The translations under genes were made by a program, and so were the position numbers. Positions 1-10,829 of a DNA stretch of 56,722 nucleotides are shown here, in pieces; within the stretch, counting starts at the first letter, position 1, and every line of letters starts with the position of its first letter. This DNA is from Mesobacillus boroniphilus JCM 21738. Lineage in GTDB: Bacteria > Bacillota > Bacilli > Bacillales > Cytobacillaceae. Below the pieces are notes generated by a model. The model was given only the letters and a program-made list of their open reading frames with translations, was not told where the DNA came from and ran no database searches. The stretch lies in NCBI RefSeq assembly GCF_000517385.1, contig NZ_BAUW01000016.1:1-56722 (forward strand), read 5' to 3'.

Positions 1-129
1 ATCCAGGAACAAAAAGCGCAAGCGCCTTGTTCAGCCCCGACAAGCGTTGGAGGGCCGACCAGTGAAGTCGCTCTTTGACTTCATTGGGCGGACCGAAGCG
101 TCTCGAGGGGCTAGGCGCTGGAGCTAGAC
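1..129 (+). repeat. Dispersed structured repeat, copy 1
   Basis: About 129 bases of a repeat that recurs partially at 162-210 and nearly full length at 27391-27510. It contains short self-complementary arms (GCGCAAGCGC; CTTG...CAAG around 29-44; GAAGTC...GACTTC around 66-85), so its transcript could fold. No ORF or transposase is associated. The window edge may cut its left end. I cannot assign a published family name from sequence alone. Confidence 0.8.
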
Positions 130-161
130 ACTAATCTAAGTGGATAAATCTATACTTTCTT

Positions 162-210
162 ATCCAGGAACAAAAAGCGCAAGCGCCTTGTTCAGCCCCG
201 ACAAGCGTTG
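162..210 (+). repeat. Dispersed repeat, truncated copy 2
   Basis: These 49 bases are identical to positions 1-49, then identity stops abruptly. The copies are in direct orientation 161 bp apart. The sequence between them (130-161) is AT-rich and unremarkable. Confidence 0.8.
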
Positions 211-249
211 CCTGCTTAAACGCTAAATCATGTGCAACGAAGGGCTTTA

Positions 250-279
250 GAAAAAAAAAAAGGAAACCCGGAGGCTTCC
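250..279 (-). terminator. Rho-independent terminator of the ABC exporter operon
   Basis: On the minus strand GGAAGCC and GGTTTCC arms (one G-T pair) enclose a short loop and are followed by about twelve T residues. The stem overlaps the stop codon of the exporter gene. Confidence 0.8.
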
Positions 280-2076
280 TAATAATTCATTAACATCTTT
301 TTTTCCAGCTGGCTCGTATATAGACTATGGTAAAAACCTTTTTGTTCCAGCAATTCGTCATGGCTGCCTTTTTCAATAATCTCCCCATCTTCGATGACGA
401 TAATCTGGTCTGCGCTTTTAATCGTATTCAACCGATGGGCGATGATGAAGCTTGTTCTTCCCTTCAGCAGATGCTGGAGGGCTGCCTGGATTTTAAGTTC
501 TGTAATCGTATCAATATTGCTTGTTGCTTCATCAAGAATCAAGATTGACGGATCAGCGAGAATTGCCCTTGCGATGGACAAGAGTTGCTTTTGTCCCTGG
601 CTAATGCCTGTATCATCCTGGCTCAACACGGTATCATAGCCTTCTGGCAAGCGTTGGATAAAGGAATGAGCATTCGCTGCCTTTGCAGCCTGCTCTACTT
701 CCTCATCTGTTGCGTCCAGCCTGCCGTAGCGGATGTTTTCCTTTATGCTGCCCTGGAAGAGGAAGGATTCCTGAAGGACAAATCCCATTTGTGTCCGCAA
801 GCTTTCACGGGTAATTTTTTTGCTGTCATATCCATCAATTAAAATCTTGCCTTTGTCGGGTTCATAAAAGCGTAAAATTAAGTTGATGATCGTGGACTTG
901 CCGGCTCCTGTCGGTCCAACCAATGCAACACTCTCACCCGCTTCAGCATTAAAATTCAAATCAGCTACGGTATCTCCGCCTTTCATATGAAAAAGAAACA
1001 TCCTTGAACTCGACCTTTCCATTGATATACCGAAGTGGAGCAGCTTCTTTCTCATCGACCGCTTCTTCTTCTGTATCTATGATATCAAAAACCCTATCTG
1101 CTCCTGCGACTGCAGAAAGTAATGTATTAAACTGGTTCGACAGGTCATTAAGAGGTCTTGTGAACTGCCTGGAGTACTCAGTGAAAATGACGATTGTCCC
1201 AATCGATACGTACCCTTGAAGCGCAAAGTAGCCGCCAACTGCCGTCACAATGGTGAAGCTCAGGTTATTGAGCATATTCATCAATTTCGGGATGAACCCC
1301 GTAAAGGTCTGGGCCCAATAACCGGACTCTTTCAGCTTCTTATTTTTAATGCGAAACTCTTCAATAACTTTCGGTTCCTGTGAGAAGGATTTAATAATCT
1401 TCTGGCCAGAAATCGTTTCTTCAATGTATCCATTCATTTCACCAAGCCGGCGCTGCTGTTCTTTATACAGCCTCCCTGTCCGGCTTGTGATCCACTTCAT
1501 CCCCATGAACATCAGCGGCACAATGATCATCGTGACAAGTGCGAGCAACGGACTCAGCCAGACCATGACAGCAAGAGTTCCCACCAGTGTAAGCACGCTT
1601 GAAAAAATCTGGATGACGGAAGAATTCAGCGTTGCGCTGACATTCTCAATATCATTAGTTACCCTGCTCATCAATTCGCCATGCTGCCGTTTGTTGAAGA
1701 AATCAATCGACAGTCTATGGAAATGTGCAAAAAGCTGTTTCCTCATTGTATAGACTGTTTTCTGGGCAATCCCGATCATCCAGTAGCTCTGGAGCCATAA
1801 GGTTAAAGAGTGCAGCCCATAAACTACGCCAAGACCGACTAACAGCCAGATGAATCCATCAGTGGACTCTGCCGCAAAATACTCATCAATTCCCCAACCA
1901 ATCAGGAATGGTCCCAAAAGGGCCAGGGCAGAACTTGCCACTACCATCAATAGGACAAGGATCAGCAGGCTCCGCTGGTCTGCTAGATATGCCCATATTC
2001 TCCTGACCGTCGGAACAATTCCCCTCGCAGTATTACTTTTTTTGTCAGTCTTACTTTCTTTTTGTTTTTTTAACAC
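279..2076 (-). CDS. ABC exporter half-transporter, ATPase-permease (YfiC-like), frameshifted
   Basis: Second half of a heterodimeric ABC exporter. The N-terminal two thirds form a six-helix membrane domain; the C-terminal nucleotide-binding domain has Walker A GPTGAGKST, an atypical signature ISQGQKQ and Walker B LILDEATSNID with the catalytic Glu. The reading frame breaks near 979-984, after the residues FSYE. Restoring two G in the GG run there gives about 599 aa, the normal family size (B. subtilis YfiC is similar). The GTG start at 2076 overlaps the stop of the upstream half by 7 bases, implying translational coupling. The atypical signature pairs with the Asp-containing Walker B of its partner, as in exporters with one degenerate ATP site. 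Substrate unknown; drug or lipid export is the family norm. Confidence 0.85.
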
Positions 2077-3793
2077 TCTGCCTTCACCTCCCCGAATTGG
2101 GACTCGTATATAGCCTGATACAGGGAAGAATGCTTCAGCAGATAATCATGGTCTCCGGATCCAATTAAGGAACCATCTTCAAGCAGCAAGATTTTATCTG
2201 CTTCCTTAGCAGTGCTTATTTTTTGGGTAATGATCATTGTTGTGCATTTGTATTTGCTTATCGAATCCAACAGCTTTGCTTCCGTTTTTAAATCAAGCGC
2301 ACTCGTGCTGTCATCAAGCAGCAGGATTCTGGGATTTTTGATTAGAGCCCTCGCAATTGACAGTCGTTGTTTCTGACCGCCCGACAAATTGACGCCTTTT
2401 TGCCCCAGAAGTGTATCATACCGGTCTGGAAGTTTTTCGATTGTTTCATGTATTTGGGCATGAGATGCGGCCTTAACCATTTCCTCATAGGCCGCATTCT
2501 CTTTACCCCATGCCAGATTATCCTTGATTGAACCTGTGAACAGTAAATCCTCCTGGGGAACGTAGCCAATCCCATCTCTAAGACTTTTAAGTTTATAGTC
2601 CTTGATACTTCGGCCGTCGATTCGGATTTCCCCGCTGGTAACATCATATAACCGGAGAATAAGCTGAAACATCGATGTTTTTCCGGCACCAGTAGCCCCC
2701 AGTACAGCTACGGTTTCACCGGGGGTAATGGAGAAGGATAGATTTTGGAGGATTGGGATATTGGTGTTCGGAAACTGGAATGATACCTTGTCAAATTCAA
2801 TTTCCCCATTGGTAACCCCATACTCTTTACTGCTTTCTATTGTATCTTCCAGATCGATTTCCTCATTCAGCACATCTGTCACACGCTCAGCAGAAGCCCG
2901 GGCACGGGAAAACACCATGATAATCCATGAAAACATCGAAAATGCAGTGGTGATTCTGGCTGCATAATTGACAATCGCAACCACTTCACCGACCGAGACA
3001 GCTCCAGTCTGGACTTCTATTTTTCCGAACCAAAGGACAGCGATTACACTCAGATTCATGAAAATGAGCAGGACTGGTATCGTTACCTCGGTGACCCTTA
3101 AAGCATACACCGTTTTATCCTTGAGATTATTGTTCGTATTTTCAAATCTTGTACCTTCGTAGCCTCCTCTGGCAAATGCTTGATCAGCCTCATGCCGACG
3201 AGATTCTCCCTCATGACTCCGTTCACTTCGTCGAGACGTTTTTGGACACTTTTAAATAAGCCTGCCGCCTTTGTCATGATCCAGATCAGGAAAATCAAAA
3301 GAGGCGGAATAATGATGACAAATGCAAGCGACAATTTCACATTGACGAGCATTGCCATAATGATTCCCCCGATGACCAACAATGGAGCGCGCAGTGCAAT
3401 CCTCAAACTCATAAAAAATGTATTTTGCAGCTGTGTCACATCATTGGTGATCCTTGTGATTAAAGAAGATGATGGAAAGCTGCTGAAGTTTGTGAATGAA
3501 AAAGCCTGGACCTTGGCAAACAGTTTCTCGCGCAAATCATAGCCAAAGCTTTGGCCTGCATGCGCAGCGATAAATGAATTCGTGATTCCGGAAGCAAATG
3601 CCAGAAATGAAATCCCGAGCATTATTCCGCCTAATTTGATGACAGTATCCAGGTCCCTGGCGACAATTCCATCATCGATGATCTTAGCCATCAGCAACGG
3701 CTGCACAAGTTCAACAGCCAGTTCGACGAGCATCAAGCTCAGCGCGGCCGCAATCGGGATGCGATATGGTTTTACAAATGAAAATATACTCAT
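2070..3793 (-). CDS. ABC exporter half-transporter, ATPase-permease (YfiB-like), frameshifted
   Basis: First gene of the exporter pair. An N-terminal six-helix domain precedes a nucleotide-binding domain with Walker A GATGAGKTS, canonical [10 protein letters not shown] and Walker B LLLDDSTSALD, where Asp replaces the catalytic Glu. With the partner this gives one canonical and one degenerate ATP site. The start at 3793 is chosen because a GGGGGT ribosome site precedes it and the protein then begins MSIFSFVKPYR. The frame breaks near 3179-3181; one extra G (AAGGCA) restores the expected segment KAFARGGYEGTRFENTNN and a 574-aa protein. Two genes, one operon, terminator at 250-279. Confidence 0.85.
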
Positions 3794-3954
3794 GAAGATA
3801 AGACCCCCGTTGAAACCATCTTGATTATTTCGTCTTACGAATTTTATATTTATTATCATACCTCTTTTGGTGAATTTTTTGAATTGAAAGAGAATAATTT
3901 ATTTTGCATTTGGATTACTAAATGTTATTTTGGCAGCACAATTTATTCTAAAAC

Positions 3955-3992
3955 TAAAAAAGCGGCACCGTTTATTAAGACGATGCTGCTCT
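3955..3992 (-). terminator. Terminator after the acyl-CoA ligase operon
   Basis: On the minus strand AGCAGCATCGT and ACGGTGCCGCT pair imperfectly and are followed by TTTTTT. It lies 16 bases past the stop at 4008 and closes the long minus-strand operon that begins at 12352. Confidence 0.65.
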
Positions 3993-4007
3993 AAGTATAT
4001 TTTCCTA

Positions 4008-5627
4008 TTAAGAGTTTTGTACCAGATGATCTTTCAACTGATCCCTCAGTGCACGTTTCAGGAATTTACCGACTGAGGTCTTTGGAATCTCCTCCATGAA
4101 TATAACATCTTCCGGCAGCCACCACTTGGCGAACTGCGGGGCGATGAAGTCGAGCAGTTCCTGCTTATCGAGTTTATCCTTATATTGCTCTTTCAGAACG
4201 ACACAGGCAATCGGGCGCTCTTGCCACTGCTCGTGTGGCACAGCGACGACACTTGCTTCGAAGACAGCCTCGTGAGCCATGAGGGCATTCTCAAGATCGA
4301 CTGATGAAATCCATTCGCCTCCGCTCTTGATTAGATCCTTCGTACGGTCGACCAGCTTGATGACACCTTCTTCATCAACAGTGGCCACATCCCCAGTGTA
4401 TAGCCAGCCATCGCGGAATGCATCTGCTGAACGCTCATCCTTATAATATTCATCGGCAATCCATGGTCCGCGAAGCAGCAGTTCTCCCATTTCCTCGCCA
4501 TCCCACTTCACTTCACCATTTCCGCCGACGACCTTCATTTCCAGTCCTGGTACAAGAAGTCCTTGCTTGGAGCGGATGTCTAAAATTTCATTTTCGTCCA
4601 ATCCAACCTGGTAGCTCTTCAGACGTGAAACCGTTGCCAGCGGAGTGGTCTCCGTCATGCCGTACGCATGCAGGAATGGAATTTTGTATTTTGTTTCGAA
4701 TGCTTTGATCATGCCGCGCGGCGCTGCAGAACCGCCACATACAATCGATCTCAAAGAAGATGTATCATAGCTTCCTTTTTCAAGCTCATTCAGCAGGCCG
4801 AGCCAAATTGTCGGCACCCCTGCAGTGAAGGTGACTTTTTCCTGCTCAATAAGATCTGCAAGCAGCTTGGGAGTGAACAGCGGTCCCGGCAGTACCTGGG
4901 TCGAGCCGAACCATGTCGCAGCGAATGGCAGACCCCAGGCATTGGCATGGAACATCGGGACCACAGGCAATACCACATCGGTTTCCGATAACGCTGCAGT
5001 GTCGGCCAATCCAAACGCGAAGCTATGGAGGACAATGCCTCTGTGGGAATAAACAACTCCCTTAGGATTGCCGGTTGTTGCCGATGTATAGCACATACCT
5101 GCTGGATCATTTTCATCGATGTCTTTCACGAATTCAAATTCCGGACTAGCCTCGCGAAGAAGTTCCTCATAAGAATAGACTGGCTCCAATGTTGTTTCCG
5201 GCAGTTCGTCTTTGTCGGTCATGATGATGTATGCCTCTACCGTTTTAAATTGATCCTTGCTGCGCTCAATCAGCGGCACCAGATCCTCATCAACAAGCAG
5301 CACCTTATCTTCTGCATGATTGATAATGTAAGAGACATGATCAGGTGACAGGCGGATGTTGATTGTATGGAGCACTGCCCCCATGCCTGGAGCGGCAAAA
5401 TAGACTTCAAGATGGCGATGGTGATTCCAGGCAAATGTGCCAACCCGGTCTCCCTTTTCCACACCAAGCTTTTCAAGTGCGCTGGCAAGCCTGCGGGTCC
5501 TCTCGCCAATTTCCCTGTAAGTGAATCGGTGAATACCTGACAGTGTCCGAGACACCACCTGCTTTTTCGGGAAAAACTTTTCTGCTCTCTCCAATAGCGA
5601 TCCTACTGTCAATGGAACATTCATCAT
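4008..5627 (-). CDS. Acyl-CoA synthetase, medium/long-chain type (AMP-forming)
   Basis: Activates a carboxylic acid to its CoA thioester via an acyl-adenylate. The 539-aa protein has the AMP-binding loop [11 protein letters not shown] at residues 180-190, the [10 protein letters not shown] motif, [12 protein letters not shown] and a C-terminal [14 protein letters not shown] carrying the catalytic Lys region. The Ala in place of the usual Gly in YTSGTTG is mildly unusual. It resembles the AlkK-like branch for medium-chain acids; exact substrate cannot be read. Last gene of the sigma-54-driven operon; the start is near an AAGGGGAAA ribosome site, with a second ATG directly after it. Confidence 0.85.
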   Translation of the reverse strand: MMNVPLTVGSLLERAEKFFPKKQVVSRTLSGIHRFTYREIGERTRRLASALEKLGVEKGDRVGTFAWNHHRHLEVYFAAPGMGAVLHTINIRLSPDHVSYIINHAEDKVLLVDEDLVPLIERSKDQFKTVEAYIIMTDKDELPETTLEPVYSYEELLREASPEFEFVKDIDENDPAGMCYTSATTGNPKGVVYSHRGIVLHSFAFGLADTAALSETDVVLPVVPMFHANAWGLPFAATWFGSTQVLPGPLFTPKLLADLIEQEKVTFTAGVPTIWLGLLNELEKGSYDTSSLRSIVCGGSAAPRGMIKAFETKYKIPFLHAYGMTETTPLATVSRLKSYQVGLDENEILDIRSKQGLLVPGLEMKVVGGNGEVKWDGEEMGELLLRGPWIADEYYKDERSADAFRDGWLYTGDVATVDEEGVIKLVDRTKDLIKSGGEWISSVDLENALMAHEAVFEASVVAVPHEQWQERPIACVVLKEQYKDKLDKQELLDFIAPQFAKWWLPEDVIFMEEIPKTSVGKFLKRALRDQLKDHLVQNS

Positions 5628-5710
5628 ACCGACATTTCCCCTTCCGCTTTATTAAATAAGTATTTTCCTCTTTTATGTGTATGTGCCGCTTTTTACATTT
5701 AGCCAATCTC

Positions 5711-6760
5711 TTAAAATCTCTTCTCTCTGTTCTCCTTTTTCGGAGGTGCTGCTCCCTCTTGTGATGGCAAATCTCCGTGCATTTTGATTTGGCCTTCTGG
5801 CATTACAAAATTCTTTTCTCTCCAGTATGGGTAGTGGGCCAGTTCTCCCGCCTCAAGTACTGGTGTGAGGCAGCAGTCGACTGTCATGCCAAAATTCGCC
5901 CATTCTGAGAGCGACTTGCTTTTAAAAAGATTAACAAGCTCAAGATAAACAGGATTTGTGTTTTCTGGTTTGGAATAATGCGCTGACAGCCAATCCTCCC
6001 GGCCGACAGCTTTGCAAAAATTGCGCCAGAACTTTGGCTCAAGAGCTCCAAGGCTGACAAATCGGCCGTCCATCGTTTCGTACAGGCCATATCCAATTAC
6101 GGTGCCGTTCAAAACGGAAACGCCATTTTGGTAACCTGTTTCTTTTTCAATCAGGACATGGTATGCCATCAATGATGCCATACTGTCAGCAAGGGAAATG
6201 CAGTGATAGCTGCCCTCCCCGGTTTTTCCACGGGCTACAAGTGCGGCTAGGATTCGCTCACTGGCCGCCATCCCTCCGATATAATCAGAAAAAGTATGGG
6301 ATGGATGTACCGGCCTTCCTGTACTGTCCTTCATCTGGGCAAGTGCACCGCTTAAGCTCATATAATTCAGGTCATGACTTCCAAGTTTGCTCATTTCTCC
6401 ATTTTTTCCGTATCCAGTGACCGAACAATAGACGATACCGCGGTTTATTTTCTTCACTGCTTTATATCCAAGTCCTAGCTTTTCCATCACTCCTGGCCTG
6501 AAGCTCTCAACCACCACATCCGCCCTGGCCAGCAGGTCAAGGGTCAGCATCTTTCCTTCTGGCTGCTTCAGGTTGATGACAAGACTCTTTTTTCCGCGGT
6601 TATGTGCTTTGAATACATAACCGTTCCCTGTGTTCCTTGCCGGGTCTCCCTCCGGCGCTTCGATTTTAATCACCTCAGCACCAAGCTCAGCCAGCCTGAG
6701 AGTCGCAAAAGGTCCTGGGATGTAATTGGTGAAGTCTACTATTCTAATACCGTCCAACAT
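5711..6760 (-). CDS. Class III (CaiB/BaiF-type) CoA-transferase
   Basis: 349 aa. The N-terminus GIRIVDFTNYIPGPFATLRL, the AEVIKIEAPEGDPAR stretch, the NRGKKSLVINLK segment and SHDLNYMSLSGAL are typical of family III CoA-transferases, which include alpha-methylacyl-CoA racemases and carnitine/formyl-CoA transferases. The Asp of SHDLN is in the usual place of the acyl-enzyme residue. Somewhat shorter than the usual 380-400 aa. In this beta-oxidation operon it could racemise 2-methylacyl-CoAs or move CoA between acids; sequence alone does not decide. It starts about 20 bases after the stop of the upstream ligase. Confidence 0.85.
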   Translation of the reverse strand: MLDGIRIVDFTNYIPGPFATLRLAELGAEVIKIEAPEGDPARNTGNGYVFKAHNRGKKSLVINLKQPEGKMLTLDLLARADVVVESFRPGVMEKLGLGYKAVKKINRGIVYCSVTGYGKNGEMSKLGSHDLNYMSLSGALAQMKDSTGRPVHPSHTFSDYIGGMAASERILAALVARGKTGEGSYHCISLADSMASLMAYHVLIEKETGYQNGVSVLNGTVIGYGLYETMDGRFVSLGALEPKFWRNFCKAVGREDWLSAHYSKPENTNPVYLELVNLFKSKSLSEWANFGMTVDCCLTPVLEAGELAHYPYWREKNFVMPEGQIKMHGDLPSQEGAAPPKKENREKRF

Positions 6761-6778
6761 GGTAAAAGACCCTTTCCA

Positions 6779-8350
6779 TTACGTCGGCTGCCCTTTTGAA
6801 AACAATTCTTCCATTTGCTTTCTTAGCATGAATTTTTGAATTTTTCCGCTCGCGTTCCTAGGGAGTGCATCCACAAAGAGGTATTTCCGCGGGCGTTTGT
6901 AATTTGCCAGGCTGTCACTGTTTTTGCACCATTCATCCAATTCCTCTTCTGTTACCTGTGAATCTTTTTTCACGACAAAAGCCGTTACCGATTCACCCCA
7001 GCGGTCATCCGGCTGGCCGACAATCGCGACGTCAAGTACACCTTCATGGGCATGAAGAACATCTTCTACCTCACGAGGATAGATGTTTTCGCCGCCGCTG
7101 ATAATCATATCATCCACCCTGTCTTTGACCCATAAATAACCCTCTTCATCCAGGTAGCCAATATCCCCAGAATGGTACCAGCCTTTATGCATCGCTTTTT
7201 CAGAGGCCTCTTCACGGTTGAAGTAGCCTGACATCATGCATGGTCCCTGGACGATGATTTCACCGCTTTCGCCTGGCGGAAGGATGTCATCCGGATCGGA
7301 AGGACCATCCTCATTCGGGCGGACAATCCTGATTTCATGGTTAAGGCAAGCCTGGCCAGCAGCTCCTGCTTTTGTCAACTGGTCATCCTCAGACAGAAAG
7401 GTGATAGCAGGGCCCATTTCCGTCATTCCATATGCCTGGACTAGCTTGATGCCAAGTTTGTCATGGCAGGCGCGGACAAGTGAAGGCGCCATCGGGGCAG
7501 CTCCGTAAAGACCCAGCTTCAGGCTTTGGATATTATAGTCTGATAGATTCTCCTGCAAAAGCATATTCCACATCGTTGGCGCGGCAAAGAACTTCGTGAT
7601 TTTTTCCGAATCAATCAGCTCAAGCACTTTCTTTGGCGCAAATTGATGAAGGATGACATTGCTGCCGCCCACATGGATCCTCGGAAGGAATGCGCAATGG
7701 AGTTCGGCGCAATGGAACATTGGCGCGGTTACGAGGCCAACATCATTTGCACCCAGTTTGGTTGAACCGACTACAATCAGGCTCTGCTCGACCATATTGC
7801 GGTGCTTGTGCATAACGCCTTTTGGCCTGCCAGTTGTCCCGCTAGTGTACATAATCGCATACAGGTCATTTTCGTCCACCTCGATCTCAACAGGCCGAGT
7901 TTCCGCAGCTTCGACTTTTTCATGGTAGCTTTTTGCGTATTCTGGTGTATCTCCATCAATGTACCAGAAAGCGATATGCGGGAACCGCTTTTCAATAGCC
8001 GCAATGACTGGCTCCACCGCCTTTTCAAAAAGAACAACCTTAGGCTCGGCATCGCTCAAAATAAAAGCGACCTCCTCCCCCATCAGCCGGAAATTGATTG
8101 GATTAAAGACAGCTCCGATTTTCGCACAGGCGAAAAACGCAGTACCCAGCTCCTCAGTATTGAACGTGAACGTAGAAACTCTGTCGCCCTTCTTCACTCC
8201 TTCAGCAAGGAGCGCGTTGGCAAGCCTGTTCACTTCATCATTCCATTCACTATAAGTAAAGCGAACATTTTTGCGGACATCATAGAGGGCTTCCTTGTTC
8301 GGAAACTTCATTACCGTCAGATCGAATATCTTGCCAATCGTCGTGCTCAT
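6779..8350 (-). CDS. Acyl-CoA synthetase (fatty-acid/short-chain CoA ligase)
   Basis: AMP-forming ligase of about 523 aa with [16 protein letters not shown] near residue 168, VQAYGMTEMGPA, YHSGDIGYLDEEGYL and the C-terminal NASGKIQKFMLRKQ. The start at 8350 is preferred over 8356 because AGGAGG lies 7 bases before it. It is the second of three ligases in the operon, which implies either a broad acid diet or ligases for successive chain lengths; this is inference. Confidence 0.85.
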   Translation of the reverse strand: MSTTIGKIFDLTVMKFPNKEALYDVRKNVRFTYSEWNDEVNRLANALLAEGVKKGDRVSTFTFNTEELGTAFFACAKIGAVFNPINFRLMGEEVAFILSDAEPKVVLFEKAVEPVIAAIEKRFPHIAFWYIDGDTPEYAKSYHEKVEAAETRPVEIEVDENDLYAIMYTSGTTGRPKGVMHKHRNMVEQSLIVVGSTKLGANDVGLVTAPMFHCAELHCAFLPRIHVGGSNVILHQFAPKKVLELIDSEKITKFFAAPTMWNMLLQENLSDYNIQSLKLGLYGAAPMAPSLVRACHDKLGIKLVQAYGMTEMGPAITFLSEDDQLTKAGAAGQACLNHEIRIVRPNEDGPSDPDDILPPGESGEIIVQGPCMMSGYFNREEASEKAMHKGWYHSGDIGYLDEEGYLWVKDRVDDMIISGGENIYPREVEDVLHAHEGVLDVAIVGQPDDRWGESVTAFVVKKDSQVTEEELDEWCKNSDSLANYKRPRKYLFVDALPRNASGKIQKFMLRKQMEELFSKGQPT

Positions 8351-8467
8351 TTGCATTCCTCCTAATTAAATGTCGACTTTATGCTTTACAGAGTAGCTTT
8401 ATATAGTAGTCCCATAGGTGACCTGTTTCTTTCGCTTTTGGAATTCCCGTGCGCCAATAGGAAATTC

Positions 8468-9621
8468 TTAATCCAGACGTTCAATAATAGTGGCGTTTGC
8501 CATGCCGTGTCCTTCACACATCGTCTGCAGGCCGTAGCGTCCGCCGGTCCGTTCGAGTTCGTGCATCATCGAAATCATCAGGCGGGCGCCGCTCGCTCCA
8601 AGTGGGTGGCCAAGCGCGATTGCCCCGCCATTTGGATTGAGTTTTGCAGGATCTGCTCCCGTTTCCTTCAGCCATGCCATCGGTACAGGTGCGAATGCTT
8701 CGTTCACCTCGAAAACATCGATATCCTCCAGCTTCAAGCCGGATTTTTTGAGGATTTTTTCCGTTGCGGGAATCGGCCCTGTCAGCATCAGCGTCGGATC
8801 CGAACCTACCACAACCCTGGTGTGAACCTTAAAGCGCGGTTTCAAACCTAACTCCTCGGCTTTTTCACGGCTCATCAAAAGCAGTACTCCGGCACCGTCA
8901 CTGATCTGGCTCGAGTTGCCGGCATGGATGACACCATCCTCTTTAAAGACCGTTTTCAGGCCCGCCAAAACTTCAGGTGTCGTTCCTTCGCGAGGTCCTG
9001 AATCCTCGGTCATCAAAATTGTTTCACCATTTTCGAGGGTGATTTCGAGCGGCATGATTTCTTTCTTAAAATAACCTTCGGCCTGTGCTTTAAAGCACGA
9101 CGGTGGCTTTCAGCAGAGAATTCATCAAGCTCGCGGCGGGTAAAACCGTATTTCTCCGCAATCCGTTCTGCGGATAGTCCTTGATGGATCATCTCGTATT
9201 GTTCTCGTAATTTATGACTAAAAGGGTTAGCTTCCTGGTAATTGGAGCCCATAGGAGTCCGTGTCATATTCTCAACCCCGCCGGCAATGACGACAGCCAT
9301 GTCCCCCGCAAGGATCGCCTGAGCGGCAAAATGGACAGCCTGCTGGCTTGACCCGCATTGACGGTCAATTGTTGTTCCTGGTACTTCAATCGGGAAACCA
9401 GCTGTCAACGCCGCTACCCTGGCAATATCCCCGGCTTGTTCTCCTGATTGTGTTACACATCCGAGGATGACATCTTCAACAAGTCCTGCATCGATACCAG
9501 CGCGCTCCACAACCTCTTTCAGAACTCCCGCGGCCAGCTCATCCGGCCTGATATCCTTCAACAATCCTTTTCTTCTGCCAACAGGAGTCCTGACGGCTTC
9601 GACGATTACAACTTCACGCAT
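8468..9621 (-). CDS. Acetyl-CoA C-acyltransferase (thiolase), frameshifted
   Basis: Cleaves 3-ketoacyl-CoA in the last step of beta-oxidation. The catalytic Cys is residue 89 in TTIDRQCGSSQQA; the C-terminal half has NEAFAP, the His of GGAIALGHPLGASGAR and CEGHGMANA. The frame breaks near 9088-9090; adding one G to give AAGGCA restores ALKAQAEGYFKKEIMPLE and a 384-aa enzyme of standard length. Start ATG at 9621. It sits between the dehydrogenase and the second ligase in the operon. The operon contains no enoyl-CoA hydratase, so that step must be supplied elsewhere. Confidence 0.88.
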
Positions 9622-9655
9622 GCTTCATCTTCCTTTCTGTTGATCAAATCTATGT

Positions 9656-10801
9656 TTACAATCCCAAGTTTTTAGCAATGATGGTTTTCATGATTTCGTT
9701 CGTTCCTGCATAGATGCTGGCAACCGGGATATCACGGAATCTCCTCGCAATCTCGTATTCTTCCATATATCCATAACCTCCATGGAGCTGCATACATTCC
9801 CCGGCGATTCTCTTTGCGCTGTCGGTGAGTTTCCACTTTGCCATCGATACTTTTGTGACAACATCCTTGCCTTCGATATGCTCGGCAATCAGCTGGTCAA
9901 GGAATGCCCTTCCCATTTCGATTTCTGTCGCCATCTCGACAATCTTGAATTGCGTATTCTGGAACTTGCTGACCGGCTTGCCAAATGCTTCGCGGCTTTT
10001 TACGTATTCAATGGTTTGTTTCAGCATGACCTCGGACGCTGTCTGTGCGGCAATAGCAACAAGCAATCGTTCCTGCTGGAGCTTTTCCATTAAGTAGAGG
10101 AAGCCCTTACCTTCTTCTCCAAGCAAATTCTCTTTAGGTACACAGCAATCTTCGAAGATTAGTTCAGCCGTATCCTGGCAATGCAGCCCTACCTTATTCA
10201 ACTTTCTTCCACGTGAAAAACCCGGTGCATCCCGCTCAACGACAAGCAAGCTGACCCCTTTATGCTTCGGGTTCGCTTTTGGATCTGTTTTACAGGCTAC
10301 GACAATCAAATCAGATTGAATTCCATTTGTGATGAATGTTTTTTGCCCATTTAAAATATAGTGGTCGCCATCAAGGATTGCTGTTGTCTGGATGTTCGCC
10401 AGATCCGAACCCGTTCCAGGCTCTGTCATCGCAATCGCGGTGATGATTTCACCTGTCGTACATTTTGGCAGCCAGCGTTTTTTCTGCTCCTTTGTCCCGT
10501 AAGCCGTGATATAAGGAACAACAATATCATTATGCAATCCTACACCAACCAGGCCTGAGCCTACCCGTTCGAGCTCTTCGTTGATGACAACGGCAAATCC
10601 CCAGTCGACCTCGCTGCCTCCATACTCCTCATCAATGTCCGGGCAAAGATAACCCTGCTCGCCCATCTTCTCCCAGAAGGACCGCGGTATCATTCGTTCT
10701 TCCTCCCACTGGTCGTAGAAAGGATATGCTTCCTTTTCTAAAAACTTCCTAAGTGATCTGCGGAAAATTTCATGGTCATCTGTTAAATAAGGGTGTTTCA
10801 T
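9656..10801 (-). CDS. Acyl-CoA dehydrogenase
   Basis: FAD enzyme introducing the alpha-beta double bond into acyl-CoA. 381 aa from the ATG at 10801, chosen because GGGAG lies 8 bases upstream (an upstream in-frame start at 10825 is less likely). Signatures: AMTEPGTGSDLANIQTTA, FITNGIQSDLIVV, LHGGYGYMEEYEIARRFRD, and the C-terminal YAGTNEIMKTII carrying the presumed catalytic Glu. Second gene of the operon, 29 bases after the corrected stop of the first ligase. Confidence 0.9.
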   Translation of the reverse strand: MKHPYLTDDHEIFRRSLRKFLEKEAYPFYDQWEEERMIPRSFWEKMGEQGYLCPDIDEEYGGSEVDWGFAVVINEELERVGSGLVGVGLHNDIVVPYITAYGTKEQKKRWLPKCTTGEIITAIAMTEPGTGSDLANIQTTAILDGDHYILNGQKTFITNGIQSDLIVVACKTDPKANPKHKGVSLLVVERDAPGFSRGRKLNKVGLHCQDTAELIFEDCCVPKENLLGEEGKGFLYLMEKLQQERLLVAIAAQTASEVMLKQTIEYVKSREAFGKPVSKFQNTQFKIVEMATEIEMGRAFLDQLIAEHIEGKDVVTKVSMAKWKLTDSAKRIAGECMQLHGGYGYMEEYEIARRFRDIPVASIYAGTNEIMKTIIAKNLGL

Positions 10802-10829
10802 TTTTGTATCTCCCTTTTCTCTCAAACTA

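Noticed and set aside
1..210. Insertion sequence or transposon
   Set aside because: No transposase and no terminal inverted repeats could be found; only the short repeat recurs.
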